64,000 bases of DNA from Ohtaekwangia sp. (lineage in GTDB: Bacteria; Bacteroidota; Bacteroidia; Cytophagales; Cyclobacteriaceae). The position numbers were made by a program, and so were the translations under genes. How positions within the stretch are numbered: the first letter of the stretch is position 1; every line of letters starts with the position of its first letter. The notes beneath the pieces are model-generated. The model was not told where the DNA came from. It did not search any database and saw nothing but the letters and a program-made list of their open reading frames with translations. The DNA is taken from positions 806,001 through 870,000 of the forward strand of contig JAJNPV010000050.1 of assembly GCA_021155195.1 (NCBI GenBank), in the 5' to 3' direction. Of the stretch, positions 1 through 9,379 are shown piece by piece.

Positions 1-1998
1 ATATAAAACTTTTTCACCGCCTACTTCCGTTACCAATTTTGATAATACCGCTTGCTTGGAAGGATCGGTATGAAAATCAAAGGCGCGGAAGCACCAAAGC
101 ATTCCAACGGGATCAGCCGATTTTATAATCTCTGCCAGCAGAGGCATAGCATCTTTGCTTCGGCTTCTCCAAATAATGTCGTGACCCGCATGTGTGTCCC
201 AATTCTTTCCAACTTGTTTTTTCCACGCATTGAAATATAAATTTTCATTTCCGGTGGCAGCAATACCAAGTGCTTCCAGATACCAGCGATCTTTGCCATC
301 ATGTTGCATGGCAAGAGATGCCCACAACTCGGCTGCTTTGGGTGAATTGTTTCCGCGCAAAGCGATTGCAGCTTCACGCCTCACGTGTGCGGAGGAATGG
401 TTTACTAATTTTTCAACGATGGGAAGAATATCTTTACCAAGAGATCGCTCTACCCGAAGTGTTGTAATGACGATGTCAGGATTTAAATCATTGAGCCCTT
501 CATTCAAATAAGTTTCGGCATTCGGTAACTTAGCTAACAGCCACAAGGCTTGCGCACGTTGAAAGGCATTGGTAGAAGTCCAGAGTTGTTTCAAGGGAAC
601 TTCAGCTTGTTCACCAAAAATAGCCAGGGCCGTCCAGCCCAGATAACGCGTAGCAGGATTTGGATTTAGTAAGGCGCTGATTGCACCCTCAACAGAATTG
701 AAGTCCGGTCTTTTTGTTTGATACGGAGTCTTTACCGGAGCCACACGATAAATTCTTCCACGATCAAGATCACCCACCTGATGGCCACCTACTCCGGGAT
801 CGTACCAATCGGCAACAAACAAAGAACCATCTGGCGCAATGGCAACATCCACCGGCCGAAACCATTGATCTTTCTGACCTTCCAAAATATTTACAATGGT
901 GGCTGAATACCCGGCACCACTTTTCTCAACCGGATACGAACGCACTACATTATTGCCCGGCTCAGCATGAATCATCTGCCCTTGAAATGGTTTAGGCAAC
1001 AACATGCCTTCATAAATAGTAATGCCTGAGGGCGAGCCACCTCCCGTTTGTAAAAGATTAGGCACTACACCGGGGTCGTTCAAATGCCAATGCCGCAGTG
1101 GAATTTCTTTTTCCATGTTTGTTCTGCGCGTGTTCCAACTGGCACCCGTCATTTCATCTTTATAGCCATAGTTGCCACCTTCCATTACATAATTGATGCG
1201 CGTACCTTTGTTTCCGTCATCATCATTATCGGATTGCCAGAGGGTGCCGAACGGATCAATTGTTACTTCATAATTGTTTCTGAAATTGTGCGCGAGTACT
1301 TCCACATTACTTCCATCAAGATCAGCGCGCATCACAAGTCCTTCCCGAAAAGGTTTACCATTGGTTACTACTTTTCTACCGCGAACATCAACAACGGTAT
1401 CGCCTGCAGCGCTGAGTAATGATTTGCCTTCATTTCCAAAATTGAAATATAATTTTCCATCGGGGCCAAATACAAAACTGTGCATGCCATGATCGTGCTG
1501 CACACCTTGCACTCCTTGAAAGAAAATCTCTTTTTTTTCGGGAACATCATCTCCGTCATCATCGGTAAACACAAATACATTCGGACTACAGGAAACAATC
1601 ACTTTATTGCCAAGCAGAGTTATACCCAGTGCTGAGTTTACATCGGAGCCCTGATAAAAAACTTTACTTTTATCGGCTTTGCCATCGCCATCCGTATCTT
1701 CCAAAATCATAATGCGATCACCTTCTTCCTTTACAGGATTTTTTGGATTGAGTTGATTGCGATAATTATACGCTTCGCAAATCCAGATTCGTCCACGATC
1801 ATCCACAGCCAAGTTAGTGGGGTTGCTAAACATCGGTTCGGAAGCAAAGAGTGTTACTTCCAATCCTTCATACACTTTTAAATCAGCTAATGATGCTTCT
1901 GTTGAATGTTCATCTGTAGTTTTAGTTGTGCATGCGCTAGTGGCCACCAAGCAACAAATTAAAAGATTGCATAGCCTTTTGAATGAGGTAGAAATCAT
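1..1998 (-). CDS. PVC-type beta-propeller/HEAT-repeat lipoprotein (putative membrane-bound dehydrogenase), 3' end off window
   Basis: The frame is open from an ATG at 1998 to the left edge (666 codons, no stop), so the C-terminus is missing. A hydrophobic leader ends in a possible lipobox (ATSAC, Cys about residue 23). Residues about 40-420 look like a six-bladed sugar-dehydrogenase/NHL-type propeller: acidic DTDGDGKAD and DDDGDD stretches, HDHGMHSFVFGPDG, and VADWYDPGVGGH. Residues about 430 onwards carry HEAT-like helices (HVRREAAIALRG). This matches large PVC-type putative dehydrogenases, which often end in a CxxCH cytochrome domain; that part would lie outside the window. The substrate is unknown; family members are usually linked to polysaccharide or sugar-alcohol degradation. 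It is divergent to the RND efflux operon. Confidence 0.82.
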   Translation of the reverse strand, partial: MISTSFKRLCNLLICCLVATSACTTKTTDEHSTEASLADLKVYEGLEVTLFASEPMFSNPTNLAVDDRGRIWICEAYNYRNQLNPKNPVKEEGDRIMILEDTDGDGKADKSKVFYQGSDVNSALGITLLGNKVIVSCSPNVFVFTDDDGDDVPEKKEIFFQGVQGVQHDHGMHSFVFGPDGKLYFNFGNEGKSLLSAAGDTVVDVRGRKVVTNGKPFREGLVMRADLDGSNVEVLAHNFRNNYEVTIDPFGTLWQSDNDDDGNKGTRINYVMEGGNYGYKDEMTGASWNTRRTNMEKEIPLRHWHLNDPGVVPNLLQTGGGSPSGITIYEGMLLPKPFQGQMIHAEPGNNVVRSYPVEKSGAGYSATIVNILEGQKDQWFRPVDVAIAPDGSLFVADWYDPGVGGHQVGDLDRGRIYRVAPVKTPYQTKRPDFNSVEGAISALLNPNPATRYLGWTALAIFGEQAEVPLKQLWTSTNAFQRAQALWLLAKLPNAETYLNEGLNDLNPDIVITTLRVERSLGKDILPIVEKLVNHSSAHVRREAAIALRGNNSPKAAELWASLAMQHDGKDRWYLEALGIAATGNENLYFNAWKKQVGKNWDTHAGHDIIWRSRSKDAMPLLAEIIKSADPVGMLWCFRAFDFHTDPSKQAVLSKLVTEVGGEKVLY

Positions 1999-2223
1999 GG
2001 CAGATTTTTTTGGAACTGTGAATATACTAAAGCGAGTGCTATTTGATTAACCTTTCCTTATCGGATTGTATCATCAGCAGCATATTGAGGGATTAAGCAT
2101 CATTGAAAAATTACGATTAAAATGTGCTGCGTTTTGGCCAGAGATAATGCTAAATCTACCGTCTACAACAGTTAGCCTTATTATAAAAAGTATAGGTTGT
2201 AACATGCAGTCTTAATTTGAGCG

Positions 2224-3288
2224 ATGGTATTCAGGACTATGAGAGTAGGAATTAAGTTTGTTGTATTCGTTGTGCTTGGTTTGCTGTGGATTGGATGCGA
2301 ATCCAAAAAAGATGAGGGCATGAAGGCTAATGCATCGGATGTTCTTTTAGTAGAAGCATTTTTGGTTCAACCAACTTCAGTCCACGAAAATGTAGAAGTT
2401 CCGGGTTCTTTGCTTCCAGCAGAGGAAACCATTATTCGTCCGGAGGTAAGCGGAAAAATTATCAGCTTAAATGTGCCCGAAGGATCACTGGTGCCTAAAA
2501 ACTTTTTGTTAGCAAAATTATTCGATCAGGATTTACAAGCGCAGTTGGCAAAGCTTGAAGTACAGTTGAAGATAGCGGAGAAAACCGTGGAGCGTGAAAA
2601 AGAATTATTAGAGATCAGTGGCATCAGTCAACAGGATTTTGATTTAAGTGCCCTTACGGTAGATAATTTAAAAGCCGACATCCAGTCAGTGCAAATAGCA
2701 ATTTCAAAAACAGAAGTACGGGCCCCCTTTGAAGGGCAGTTAGGTTTGCGCGATGTTAGCCTGGGATCATACATTTCCCCAGCCTCTGTTATTACAACCA
2801 TTCGCGAGGTAAAAAATCTGAAACTGGAATTTTCTGTACCAGAGCGTTACGCTCAAAATGTTAGCAAAGGGGCCTTAGTAAATTTTACGGTAGATGGAGG
2901 CGAACAAACTCATAAGGCGGTTGTAATTGCCACGGAGGGAAATGTATCGCAGACAACAAGAACCCTTAAGATAAAAGCAAGCGTAACAGCAAACCACAAA
3001 GAACTGATTCCCGGCCTTTATGCAAAAGTAATTTTAACATTGGGTGAAGATAGTGACGCGTTGATGGTGCCTACGCAAGTAGTTATTCCGCAAGCGCGCA
3101 ACAAGCAGGTAATTTTATTTAGGAATGATAGTGTGTTATTCAAAGTGGTTGAAACAGGTATCAGGGATTCTTCTTATATACAAATAACAAGAGGGCTCCA
3201 TAAAGGCGATACCGTTATTACTACGGGACTGATGGCCATTAGACCTAATTCAAAAATAAAGATTAGTAAAGTGAATAGAATCGAATAG
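2224..3288 (+). CDS. RND efflux periplasmic adaptor (membrane fusion) lipoprotein
   Basis: First gene of a tripartite efflux operon. The N-terminus is a lipoprotein signal ending in WIGC (Cys about residue 25 from this start). A biotinyl-lipoyl-like segment follows (EVSGKIISLNVPEGSLV, about 75-92), then a short coiled-coil hairpin (about 105-150), a beta-barrel domain, and a membrane-proximal domain with GLYAKVILTL. The length (354 aa) is typical of HlyD/AcrA-family adaptors. An internal ATG at 2239, preceded by AGGACT, would give a shorter and more classical lipoprotein signal and may be the true start. The pump gene follows after 13 bp. The substrate cannot be read from the sequence. Confidence 0.93.
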   Translation: MVFRTMRVGIKFVVFVVLGLLWIGCESKKDEGMKANASDVLLVEAFLVQPTSVHENVEVPGSLLPAEETIIRPEVSGKIISLNVPEGSLVPKNFLLAKLFDQDLQAQLAKLEVQLKIAEKTVEREKELLEISGISQQDFDLSALTVDNLKADIQSVQIAISKTEVRAPFEGQLGLRDVSLGSYISPASVITTIREVKNLKLEFSVPERYAQNVSKGALVNFTVDGGEQTHKAVVIATEGNVSQTTRTLKIKASVTANHKELIPGLYAKVILTLGEDSDALMVPTQVVIPQARNKQVILFRNDSVLFKVVETGIRDSSYIQITRGLHKGDTVITTGLMAIRPNSKIKISKVNRIE

Positions 3289-3301
3289 GAGGGATAAAGA
3301 G

Positions 3302-6300
3302 ATGAATATTTCAGAATTTAGTATTAAGCGACCCGTATTCACCTTTGTAGTAAACATTTTGTTGGTGTTGTTCGGGGCTATTGGCTTTAGTTACCTGGGC
3401 GTAAGGGATTATCCCGCTATTGATCCACCTGTAATAAATGTATCTACATCTTATTCGGGAGCCAATGCCGATATTATTGAATCTCAAATAACGGAACCAT
3501 TAGAAAAATCAATCAATGGAATCCCCGGCATAAGAAACATCTCTTCTACATCTTCTGTAGGCGCAAGTCACATCAATGTGGAGTTTAATTTGGGCGTGGA
3601 TATGGAAACTGCGGCCAATGATGTGCGCGACAAAGTATCCCGTGCGGTAAGAGATCTTCCACAAGATTTAACGGCACCCCCTGTAGTTTCCAAAGCCGAT
3701 GCGGATGCAGATTTTATTATCAGCATGACGGTGAGCAGCAACACACGCAATGCACTTGAGCTTACCGAATATGCCAGCAATGTGTTAGTAGAACGAATAG
3801 AAACCATTGATGGAGTAAGTAGTGTAACTGTGCTGGGTGAAAAAAGATATGCGATGCGCATTTGGATGGATCCGGTGCGATTAAGTGCTTATAACCTTAC
3901 AGCCCTTGATGTGCAACGGGCGCTTAATCGCGAGAATGTAGAATTACCAGCTGGTAAAATTGCGGGTAACGCCACTGAACTTTCGGTGCGCACCTTTGGC
4001 AAGCTGTATACAGAGGCTGATTTTCAAAATGTGGTGATTACATCCTCAGAAGTTGGAAGCATTAGGATAAAAGATGTTGGCGATGTAGTACTGGGACCTG
4101 AAAATGAAGAATCTGTTTTGCGTGAGAATGGTGTGCAGATGGTTGCGTTGGGGATTATTCCGTTGCCGGGTGCAAACTATGTAAAGATTGCCGATGAATT
4201 TCATAAGCGATTGGATCAGGTTAAATCAGAAATGCCTGAAGACATACACCTCGATGTTTCCACTGATCAAACTTTTTTTATTACGCGATCAATCAAAGAA
4301 GTGGAAGAGACCTTGGTAATTTCTTTTGTGCTGGTTGTCTTGATTATCTATTTGTTCTTCCGCGATGCCATCATTGCGGTGCGTCCCTTGATTGATATTC
4401 CCGTTTCCTTGATAGCCACATTCTTTATTATGTACCTGTGTGGTTTTTCCATTAATGTGTTAACCATGCTGGGCATTGTGCTGGCAACAGGGTTGGTGGT
4501 TGACGATGGAATTGTGGTAACCGAAAATATTTACAAGAAATTAGAAAAAGGCATGAACAAGTACCGCGCAGCGGTAGAGGGTTCTAAAGAAATTTTCTTT
4601 GCGGTTATTTCTACTTCCATCACACTGGCTATTGTATTTCTTCCGGTTGTGTTCTTGCCTGGCTTTGTGGGACGTCTCTTTCGCGAATTTGGAATAGTAG
4701 TGGCAGGTGCGGTTTTAATTTCAGCGTTTGTGTCTCTTACGCTAACACCTGTGCTAAATGTAAAGTTGACCCGAAGCAATCATAAACACTCCTGGTTTTA
4801 TCGTGTATCAGAACCATTTTTTGCGGGGATGGAAAGCGGTTATGAACGATGGTTGAATAGCTTCCTTCGCGTGCGCTGGGTGGCCTTTATCATAATCGTA
4901 ATATCCATTGGCTCCGCAGCCTTGATTGGTCTTACCATTCAACAAGAACTTGCCCCACAGGAAGACCGCAATCAACTTAGAATTAACCCTACCGCTGCAG
5001 AAGGAACCTCTTACGATTATATGGATCGGTATGTTGAAAAGCTAACCCAGTTTGTATTGGATTCAGTGCCCGAACTTAGAACTGCAATTTCTAATACGGG
5101 CCGTGGAGGATCACCCAATAGTGGATCAGTAAAAATGAACTTGTGGGATAAATCTTTACGCACGCGATCGCAGGAAGAAATTGCAGAATACATCTCGGCC
5201 AACTTACCCAGGTTTTCGGAAGGGCGCGCATTTGTTTCTCAAGAACCAACCATTGCCGTAAATAGAAGAAATGGCCAGCCTGTTCAATTTGTAATTCAAA
5301 ATAATAATTTCGAAAAATTGAAAGCGGCTATTCCTAAAATGGAAGAAGCCGCCAGAAGCAGTGGTATCCTTCAAAATGTGGATGTCAATTTAAAATTCAA
5401 TAAGCCTGAGCTGCTCGTAAAAATTAACAGACTGAAAGCAACTCAGTTGGGTGTAAGTGTGCAAGACATTTCTCAAACGCTTCAACTCGCGTATAGCAAT
5501 CTGCGCTTTGGCTACTTTATGAAAGAAGGCAAGCAATACCAAGTAATGGGGCAAGTTACCCGCGTGAACCGAGACGATCCGGATGATTTAAAAAAATTGT
5601 ATGTGCGCACAGCATCCAATGAATTGATTTCTATTGACAATGTAATCACGCTTGAAGAGTCGGTGACACCACCCTCGCTGTATCATTACAACAGATACAA
5701 GTCAGCGACATTAACCGCTACGCCTGTGGCGGGTAAAACGATTGGCGATGGAATACAAACCATGAAAGAGATTGCAGCTGCAGAATTAGATGACAGTTTC
5801 TCAACCGATCTATCGGGTCCTTCGCGGGATTTTGCTGAGAGTTCAGGGAATACATCGTTCGCTTTTATTCTTGCTCTTGTGCTGATCTACTTAGTGCTTG
5901 CAGCCCAGTTTGAAAGTTTTGTCGACCCCTTTATTATTATGTTCACGGTGCCGTTGGCGATCTGCGGAGCGTTCTTATGCTTATTTATTTTTAATCAAAC
6001 CTTCAATATCTTCTCTCAAATTGGTATGATTATGTTGATTGGATTGGTAACAAAAAATGGAATCCTAATAGTAGAATTTGCGAATCAAAAAAGATTAGAG
6101 GGCTTGAATAAATTTCAGGCAGTAACCGAAGCTTCGCGCCTACGCTTGCGTCCTATTTTAATGACAAGTTTAGCGATGGCAACAGGATCGTTGCCATTGG
6201 CGTTATCTTTAGGTCAGTCATCTTCCAGTCGCATGCCGCTGGGGATTGTAATTGTTGGTGGAGTTATGTTTTCATTGGTATTAACTCTGTTTGTGGTTCC

Positions 6301-6394
6301 AGCCATGTTCACCTATTTGTCGCGACAGAAAAAAGCCCATACGCAAATGGAAGAGCAGATGTTAATTTCTGAGACTAAGAGTTTTAGCGTATGA
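3302..6394 (+). CDS. RND family efflux pump, inner-membrane permease (AcrB/MexF-like)
   Basis: 1030 residues, standard for HAE-1-type RND pumps. The N-terminus (FSIKRPVFTFVVNILLVLFG) is the canonical first transmembrane helix. GLVVDDGIVVTENI near residue 400 carries the paired Asp of TM4 used in proton relay, and GLVTKNGILIVEF near residue 915 carries the TM10 Lys. Two large periplasmic loops lie between the membrane blocks. A strong AGGAGG sits just before the ATG, unusual in this AT-rich genome. The stop overlaps the start of the TolC-like gene by ATGA, so the three genes should be translationally coupled. A multidrug or solvent substrate is likely but unproven. Confidence 0.96.
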   Translation: MNISEFSIKRPVFTFVVNILLVLFGAIGFSYLGVRDYPAIDPPVINVSTSYSGANADIIESQITEPLEKSINGIPGIRNISSTSSVGASHINVEFNLGVDMETAANDVRDKVSRAVRDLPQDLTAPPVVSKADADADFIISMTVSSNTRNALELTEYASNVLVERIETIDGVSSVTVLGEKRYAMRIWMDPVRLSAYNLTALDVQRALNRENVELPAGKIAGNATELSVRTFGKLYTEADFQNVVITSSEVGSIRIKDVGDVVLGPENEESVLRENGVQMVALGIIPLPGANYVKIADEFHKRLDQVKSEMPEDIHLDVSTDQTFFITRSIKEVEETLVISFVLVVLIIYLFFRDAIIAVRPLIDIPVSLIATFFIMYLCGFSINVLTMLGIVLATGLVVDDGIVVTENIYKKLEKGMNKYRAAVEGSKEIFFAVISTSITLAIVFLPVVFLPGFVGRLFREFGIVVAGAVLISAFVSLTLTPVLNVKLTRSNHKHSWFYRVSEPFFAGMESGYERWLNSFLRVRWVAFIIIVISIGSAALIGLTIQQELAPQEDRNQLRINPTAAEGTSYDYMDRYVEKLTQFVLDSVPELRTAISNTGRGGSPNSGSVKMNLWDKSLRTRSQEEIAEYISANLPRFSEGRAFVSQEPTIAVNRRNGQPVQFVIQNNNFEKLKAAIPKMEEAARSSGILQNVDVNLKFNKPELLVKINRLKATQLGVSVQDISQTLQLAYSNLRFGYFMKEGKQYQVMGQVTRVNRDDPDDLKKLYVRTASNELISIDNVITLEESVTPPSLYHYNRYKSATLTATPVAGKTIGDGIQTMKEIAAAELDDSFSTDLSGPSRDFAESSGNTSFAFILALVLIYLVLAAQFESFVDPFIIMFTVPLAICGAFLCLFIFNQTFNIFSQIGMIMLIGLVTKNGILIVEFANQKRLEGLNKFQAVTEASRLRLRPILMTSLAMATGSLPLALSLGQSSSSRMPLGIVIVGGVMFSLVLTLFVVPAMFTYLSRQKKAHTQMEEQMLISETKSFSV

Positions 6395-7704
6395 TCCGTT
6401 TAGTAATTGTAGTTATTCTATTGAATATCTTTTCTATTGGATATGCTCAGCAGGAACTTTCGGTTGAGGAAGTTATCCTTACTTCGCTTCAACAAAACTA
6501 CGACATCCGGGTACGGCAAAATGATGCAGTGCCTGTATTTTACGAAGACCGCTTGTCTTATGGAGCATTGCTTCCGCGATTAAATGCACAGGGGGCAACC
6601 GTCTCAAACAACAATAACAACAGAACTATAACAGCCAGCAATGTTGAAACCATTCGCACCGGTGTTCAATCAGATAACATTAATGGATCAATTCAATTGG
6701 TATGGACATTGTTTGACGGCACAAGAATGTTTGCCACCCGAAAGCGGCTGGATGAAACTGCTGAATTAGCAGAACTTGCTATTAAAGACCAAGTAAACAA
6801 TACGGTGGCTGAAATAATCAACACCTATTTTGGTATTGTACGCGAGAAACAACAATTAAAAGCTATTGCTGAACAGATTGGAGTAAGTGAAGAACGCGTA
6901 AAACTTGCTGAGAAAAAATTGCAGGTTGGCACCGGTGGGAAACCAGAATACCTGCAGGCAAAAATTGACTTAAATGCTTTTCGCACAGCATCGCTTCAAC
7001 AAGAAGCACGCATTCTACAGTTGAAAGAGCAGTTGAATTTATTGGTGGGCATGGGTTTGCCCGATCGCTATGAAATCGCTGATTCAATCCCCATTCAATT
7101 GGACCTTCATGTGGAGGAGATTGAACAGAATTTCGAAAACACCAATAGAACATTGTTGGCAGCAAAGAAAAGCATCGACATTGCCAGTGCTTCGCTGTGG
7201 GAAACAAAAGCTTTGCAGTCGCCCGTTTTTAATTTTACATCTGCTTACAACTTTTCAAAAACAGAAAATGCGGTGGCAACCAGTGCAGTTTCGTTACTAT
7301 ACTCGAGAGTAAAGGGATATAATTATGGGTTTAATCTTAGTATGCCAATCTTTAATGGGTTTAGCACCCGCACACTCATTCAACGCGCACAAACAGGTGT
7401 GCATCGTCAACAATTAATTTACGATCAGCAAAAATCAGTTGCAACGGTAGGAATTAGAAATGCTTACATTAATTATGACAATGCCCGCCAAACGTTGATT
7501 ATAGAAGAAGAAAACATTTTGCTCGCAAAAGAGAATGTGTTTATTGCACTGGAAGGATTTAAACGAGGAATCACAACGTTTATTGAATTGCGCACGGCTC
7601 AACAAAGTTTACAGGAAGCCTACAATAGATTAATTGCTGTTCGATACAGCGCCAAAGTTGCTGAAACAGAACTTTTGAGACTGCAGGGAGTGTTAGTGCA
7701 GTAA
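6391..7704 (+). CDS. TolC-family outer membrane efflux protein
   Basis: Third component of the RND system, overlapping the pump gene by 4 bp. The N-terminus is a cleavable signal (LLNIFSIGYAQQ). The 437 residues contain two outer-membrane-efflux repeats rich in long amphipathic helices, including AEIINTYFGIVREKQQLKAI in the first repeat and RNAYINYDNARQTL with FKRGITTFIELRTAQQSL in the second. It should form the trimeric tunnel that meets the adaptor. There is no lipobox, unlike the OprM-type subgroup. Confidence 0.94.
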   Translation: MIRLVIVVILLNIFSIGYAQQELSVEEVILTSLQQNYDIRVRQNDAVPVFYEDRLSYGALLPRLNAQGATVSNNNNNRTITASNVETIRTGVQSDNINGSIQLVWTLFDGTRMFATRKRLDETAELAELAIKDQVNNTVAEIINTYFGIVREKQQLKAIAEQIGVSEERVKLAEKKLQVGTGGKPEYLQAKIDLNAFRTASLQQEARILQLKEQLNLLVGMGLPDRYEIADSIPIQLDLHVEEIEQNFENTNRTLLAAKKSIDIASASLWETKALQSPVFNFTSAYNFSKTENAVATSAVSLLYSRVKGYNYGFNLSMPIFNGFSTRTLIQRAQTGVHRQQLIYDQQKSVATVGIRNAYINYDNARQTLIIEEENILLAKENVFIALEGFKRGITTFIELRTAQQSLQEAYNRLIAVRYSAKVAETELLRLQGVLVQ

Positions 7705-7760
7705 TAAGTTGTTTTTTCTTTTCGCAGAAATGCGGAACTTGCCTGATCCAAATCTTACTT

Positions 7761-8072
7761 ATGAAAAAGTTTCTTGTATTAACATTCTTTATGGTGGTGG
7801 CAATTGCCGTTACCAGCCAAGCCCAAACTGTTTACTCTTCAGCCAAGGGCGAAAAATATCACACGGCCGATTGTAAACTTTCGGGTGATGCCGATAACAT
7901 GACGTTAGCCGCAGCAAAAAAAGCGGGCAAAACCGGTTGTGGTGTGTGTAAGCCCGATGAACATTTCAAAGATAAAGTTAGTCAGTGTGTTGGCAAGACT
8001 GCCGATGGTACCCGATGCAAGCGCATGACCGCCAGCAAGGATAACAAGTGCTATCAACATAAATCAAAATAA
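7761..8072 (+). CDS. small secreted protein with two cysteine-rich modules (Ada-like metal-binding motif plus DUF5763-like tail)
   Basis: 103 residues with a clear signal peptide (FLVLTFFMVVAIAVTSQAQ). The first module, about 25-75, reads YHTADCKLSG..., then CGVCKPDE; this YHxxxC...CxxC arrangement resembles the Ada metal-binding/SH3-like pattern seen in small bacterial proteins. The second module, CVGKTADGTRCKRMT...CYQHK, matches the DUF5763 pattern of three Cys and one His and looks like a small zinc-binding unit. The function is unknown. Its stop overlaps the next ATG (TAATG), so it may be coupled to the aldo/keto reductase gene. Confidence 0.78.
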   Translation: MKKFLVLTFFMVVAIAVTSQAQTVYSSAKGEKYHTADCKLSGDADNMTLAAAKKAGKTGCGVCKPDEHFKDKVSQCVGKTADGTRCKRMTASKDNKCYQHKSK

Positions 8073-8944
8073 TGGAACGCAGAAAAATTCATCCGGAAGG
8101 ACCTGAGTTTTCGCGCCTCGTTGCAGGCGCCTGGCGTTGGCACACTGTCTCTCAGGATACAGTTACTAAACTGATTCAAACTTCATTGAACGAAGGCATT
8201 ACCACCTTTGATCATGCCGATATCTATGGCGATCATGGAAATGAAGAAATATTTGGCAATGTGTTGCGAAAGGATCCTGCGCTTAGAAATAAGATGGAGC
8301 TTGTATCCAAGTGTGGAATTAAATTTAGTTCTGACAAGCGACCCAAAACATGGGTGAAGCATTATGATACATCGAAGGAGCATATCATGTGGTCTGCAGA
8401 GAATTCGTTAAAGATGTTAGGCACCGATCATCTTGATCTTTTGCTCATCCATCGCCCAGATCCATTATTAAATCCAACCGAAGTAGCTGAAGCATTTTCA
8501 CAATTAAAGCAAGAAGGCAAAGTGTTGCATTTCGGAGTTTCAAATTTTACTCCCAGTCAGTTTACTATGCTACAAAAGTTTCTGCCATTTCCATTAGTAA
8601 CCAATCAAATCGAGATTTCATTAACCCGGGTTGATTCGCTATTCAATGGGGATTTGGATTTGCTCATGGAGCGGGAGACTTCAGCGATGGCCTGGTCGCC
8701 ATTAGGTGGGGGTAAATTAGTTGGCGGTGATCGCGAAATGTTTAGCAAAGCCTCCAAGTATAATGCATCATACAGTCAGTTATCCATTGCCTGGCTCTTG
8801 CAGCATCCATCATTTATATTTCCGGTAATTGGAACAACAAAGCCTGAGCGTATTTCCGAAGCAGCAAAATCAATAGAACTAAAACTCGACCGCCAGGATT
8901 GGTTTGAAATGTTGCAATGGGCAACCGGAAAGGAAGTGGCGTAA
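8072..8944 (+). CDS. aldo/keto reductase (YdhF-like)
   Basis: NADPH-dependent (beta/alpha)8 oxidoreductase of 290 residues. The catalytic Asp-Tyr area is visible as FDHADIYGDHGNEE, followed by the Lys segment (MELVSKCGI), the His of DLLLIHRPDPL and the C-terminal nucleotide-binding segment VIGTTKPERI. The overall pattern (RLVAGAWRW at the start, WSPLGGGKL in the middle) fits the YdhF group of family members. It is probably cytoplasmic and acts on small carbonyl compounds; the natural substrate is unknown. It starts within the stop codon of the preceding small secreted protein gene. Confidence 0.92.
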   Translation: MERRKIHPEGPEFSRLVAGAWRWHTVSQDTVTKLIQTSLNEGITTFDHADIYGDHGNEEIFGNVLRKDPALRNKMELVSKCGIKFSSDKRPKTWVKHYDTSKEHIMWSAENSLKMLGTDHLDLLLIHRPDPLLNPTEVAEAFSQLKQEGKVLHFGVSNFTPSQFTMLQKFLPFPLVTNQIEISLTRVDSLFNGDLDLLMERETSAMAWSPLGGGKLVGGDREMFSKASKYNASYSQLSIAWLLQHPSFIFPVIGTTKPERISEAAKSIELKLDRQDWFEMLQWATGKEVA

Positions 8945-8954
8945 ATGATTTTTT

Positions 8955-9278
8955 ATGAGAGTAAGTTTTTTATTCCTTCTAATCGCATTAAAAAGTTTTA
9001 CTGCCTTGGGGCAAGAGGTCGATCTTGTTAGGTTGGGCTATCTCAGAAATGAAATCTCGGCAATTCAGGTTGGGATGACAGCGTCACCTGATGGAAAGTA
9101 TGTTGCCTTCGCATTTAAGGATAAAGTTGTTCGCGTTTTTGATGTTCGGGCCGGGAAGTTTGTAAAGCGATTAACCATTCCCTTCACAGAAGTATTTGAT
9201 ATGCACTTAACCAATGACGGAAAACTGGTTGTGATGCAGGTAAAGGATGTGTTGATCATTGATTGGAAAGGTGAATGA
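8955..9278 (+). CDS. small secreted protein with a WD40-like segment
   Basis: 107 residues with a signal peptide (FLFLLIALKSFTALGQE). The rest reads like about two blades of a beta-propeller: MTASPDGKYVAFAFKDKVVR, FDVRAGKFVKRL and MHLTNDGKLVVMQVKDVL. A real propeller needs far more blades, so this is either a truncated relative of WD40 proteins or a small stand-alone domain. The gene lies 10 bp after the aldo/keto reductase and is probably co-transcribed. No function can be assigned. Confidence 0.7.
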   Translation: MRVSFLFLLIALKSFTALGQEVDLVRLGYLRNEISAIQVGMTASPDGKYVAFAFKDKVVRVFDVRAGKFVKRLTIPFTEVFDMHLTNDGKLVVMQVKDVLIIDWKGE

Positions 9279-9379
9279 TTTTCCCATTGCGGTTTATAAG
9301 TAGAATTTCTTTTTTCTTTTAGTTGTGAGGCAACTATCCTACCCGCATTTTTGTAGTTCCCTTTTAGATAATTCTAATC

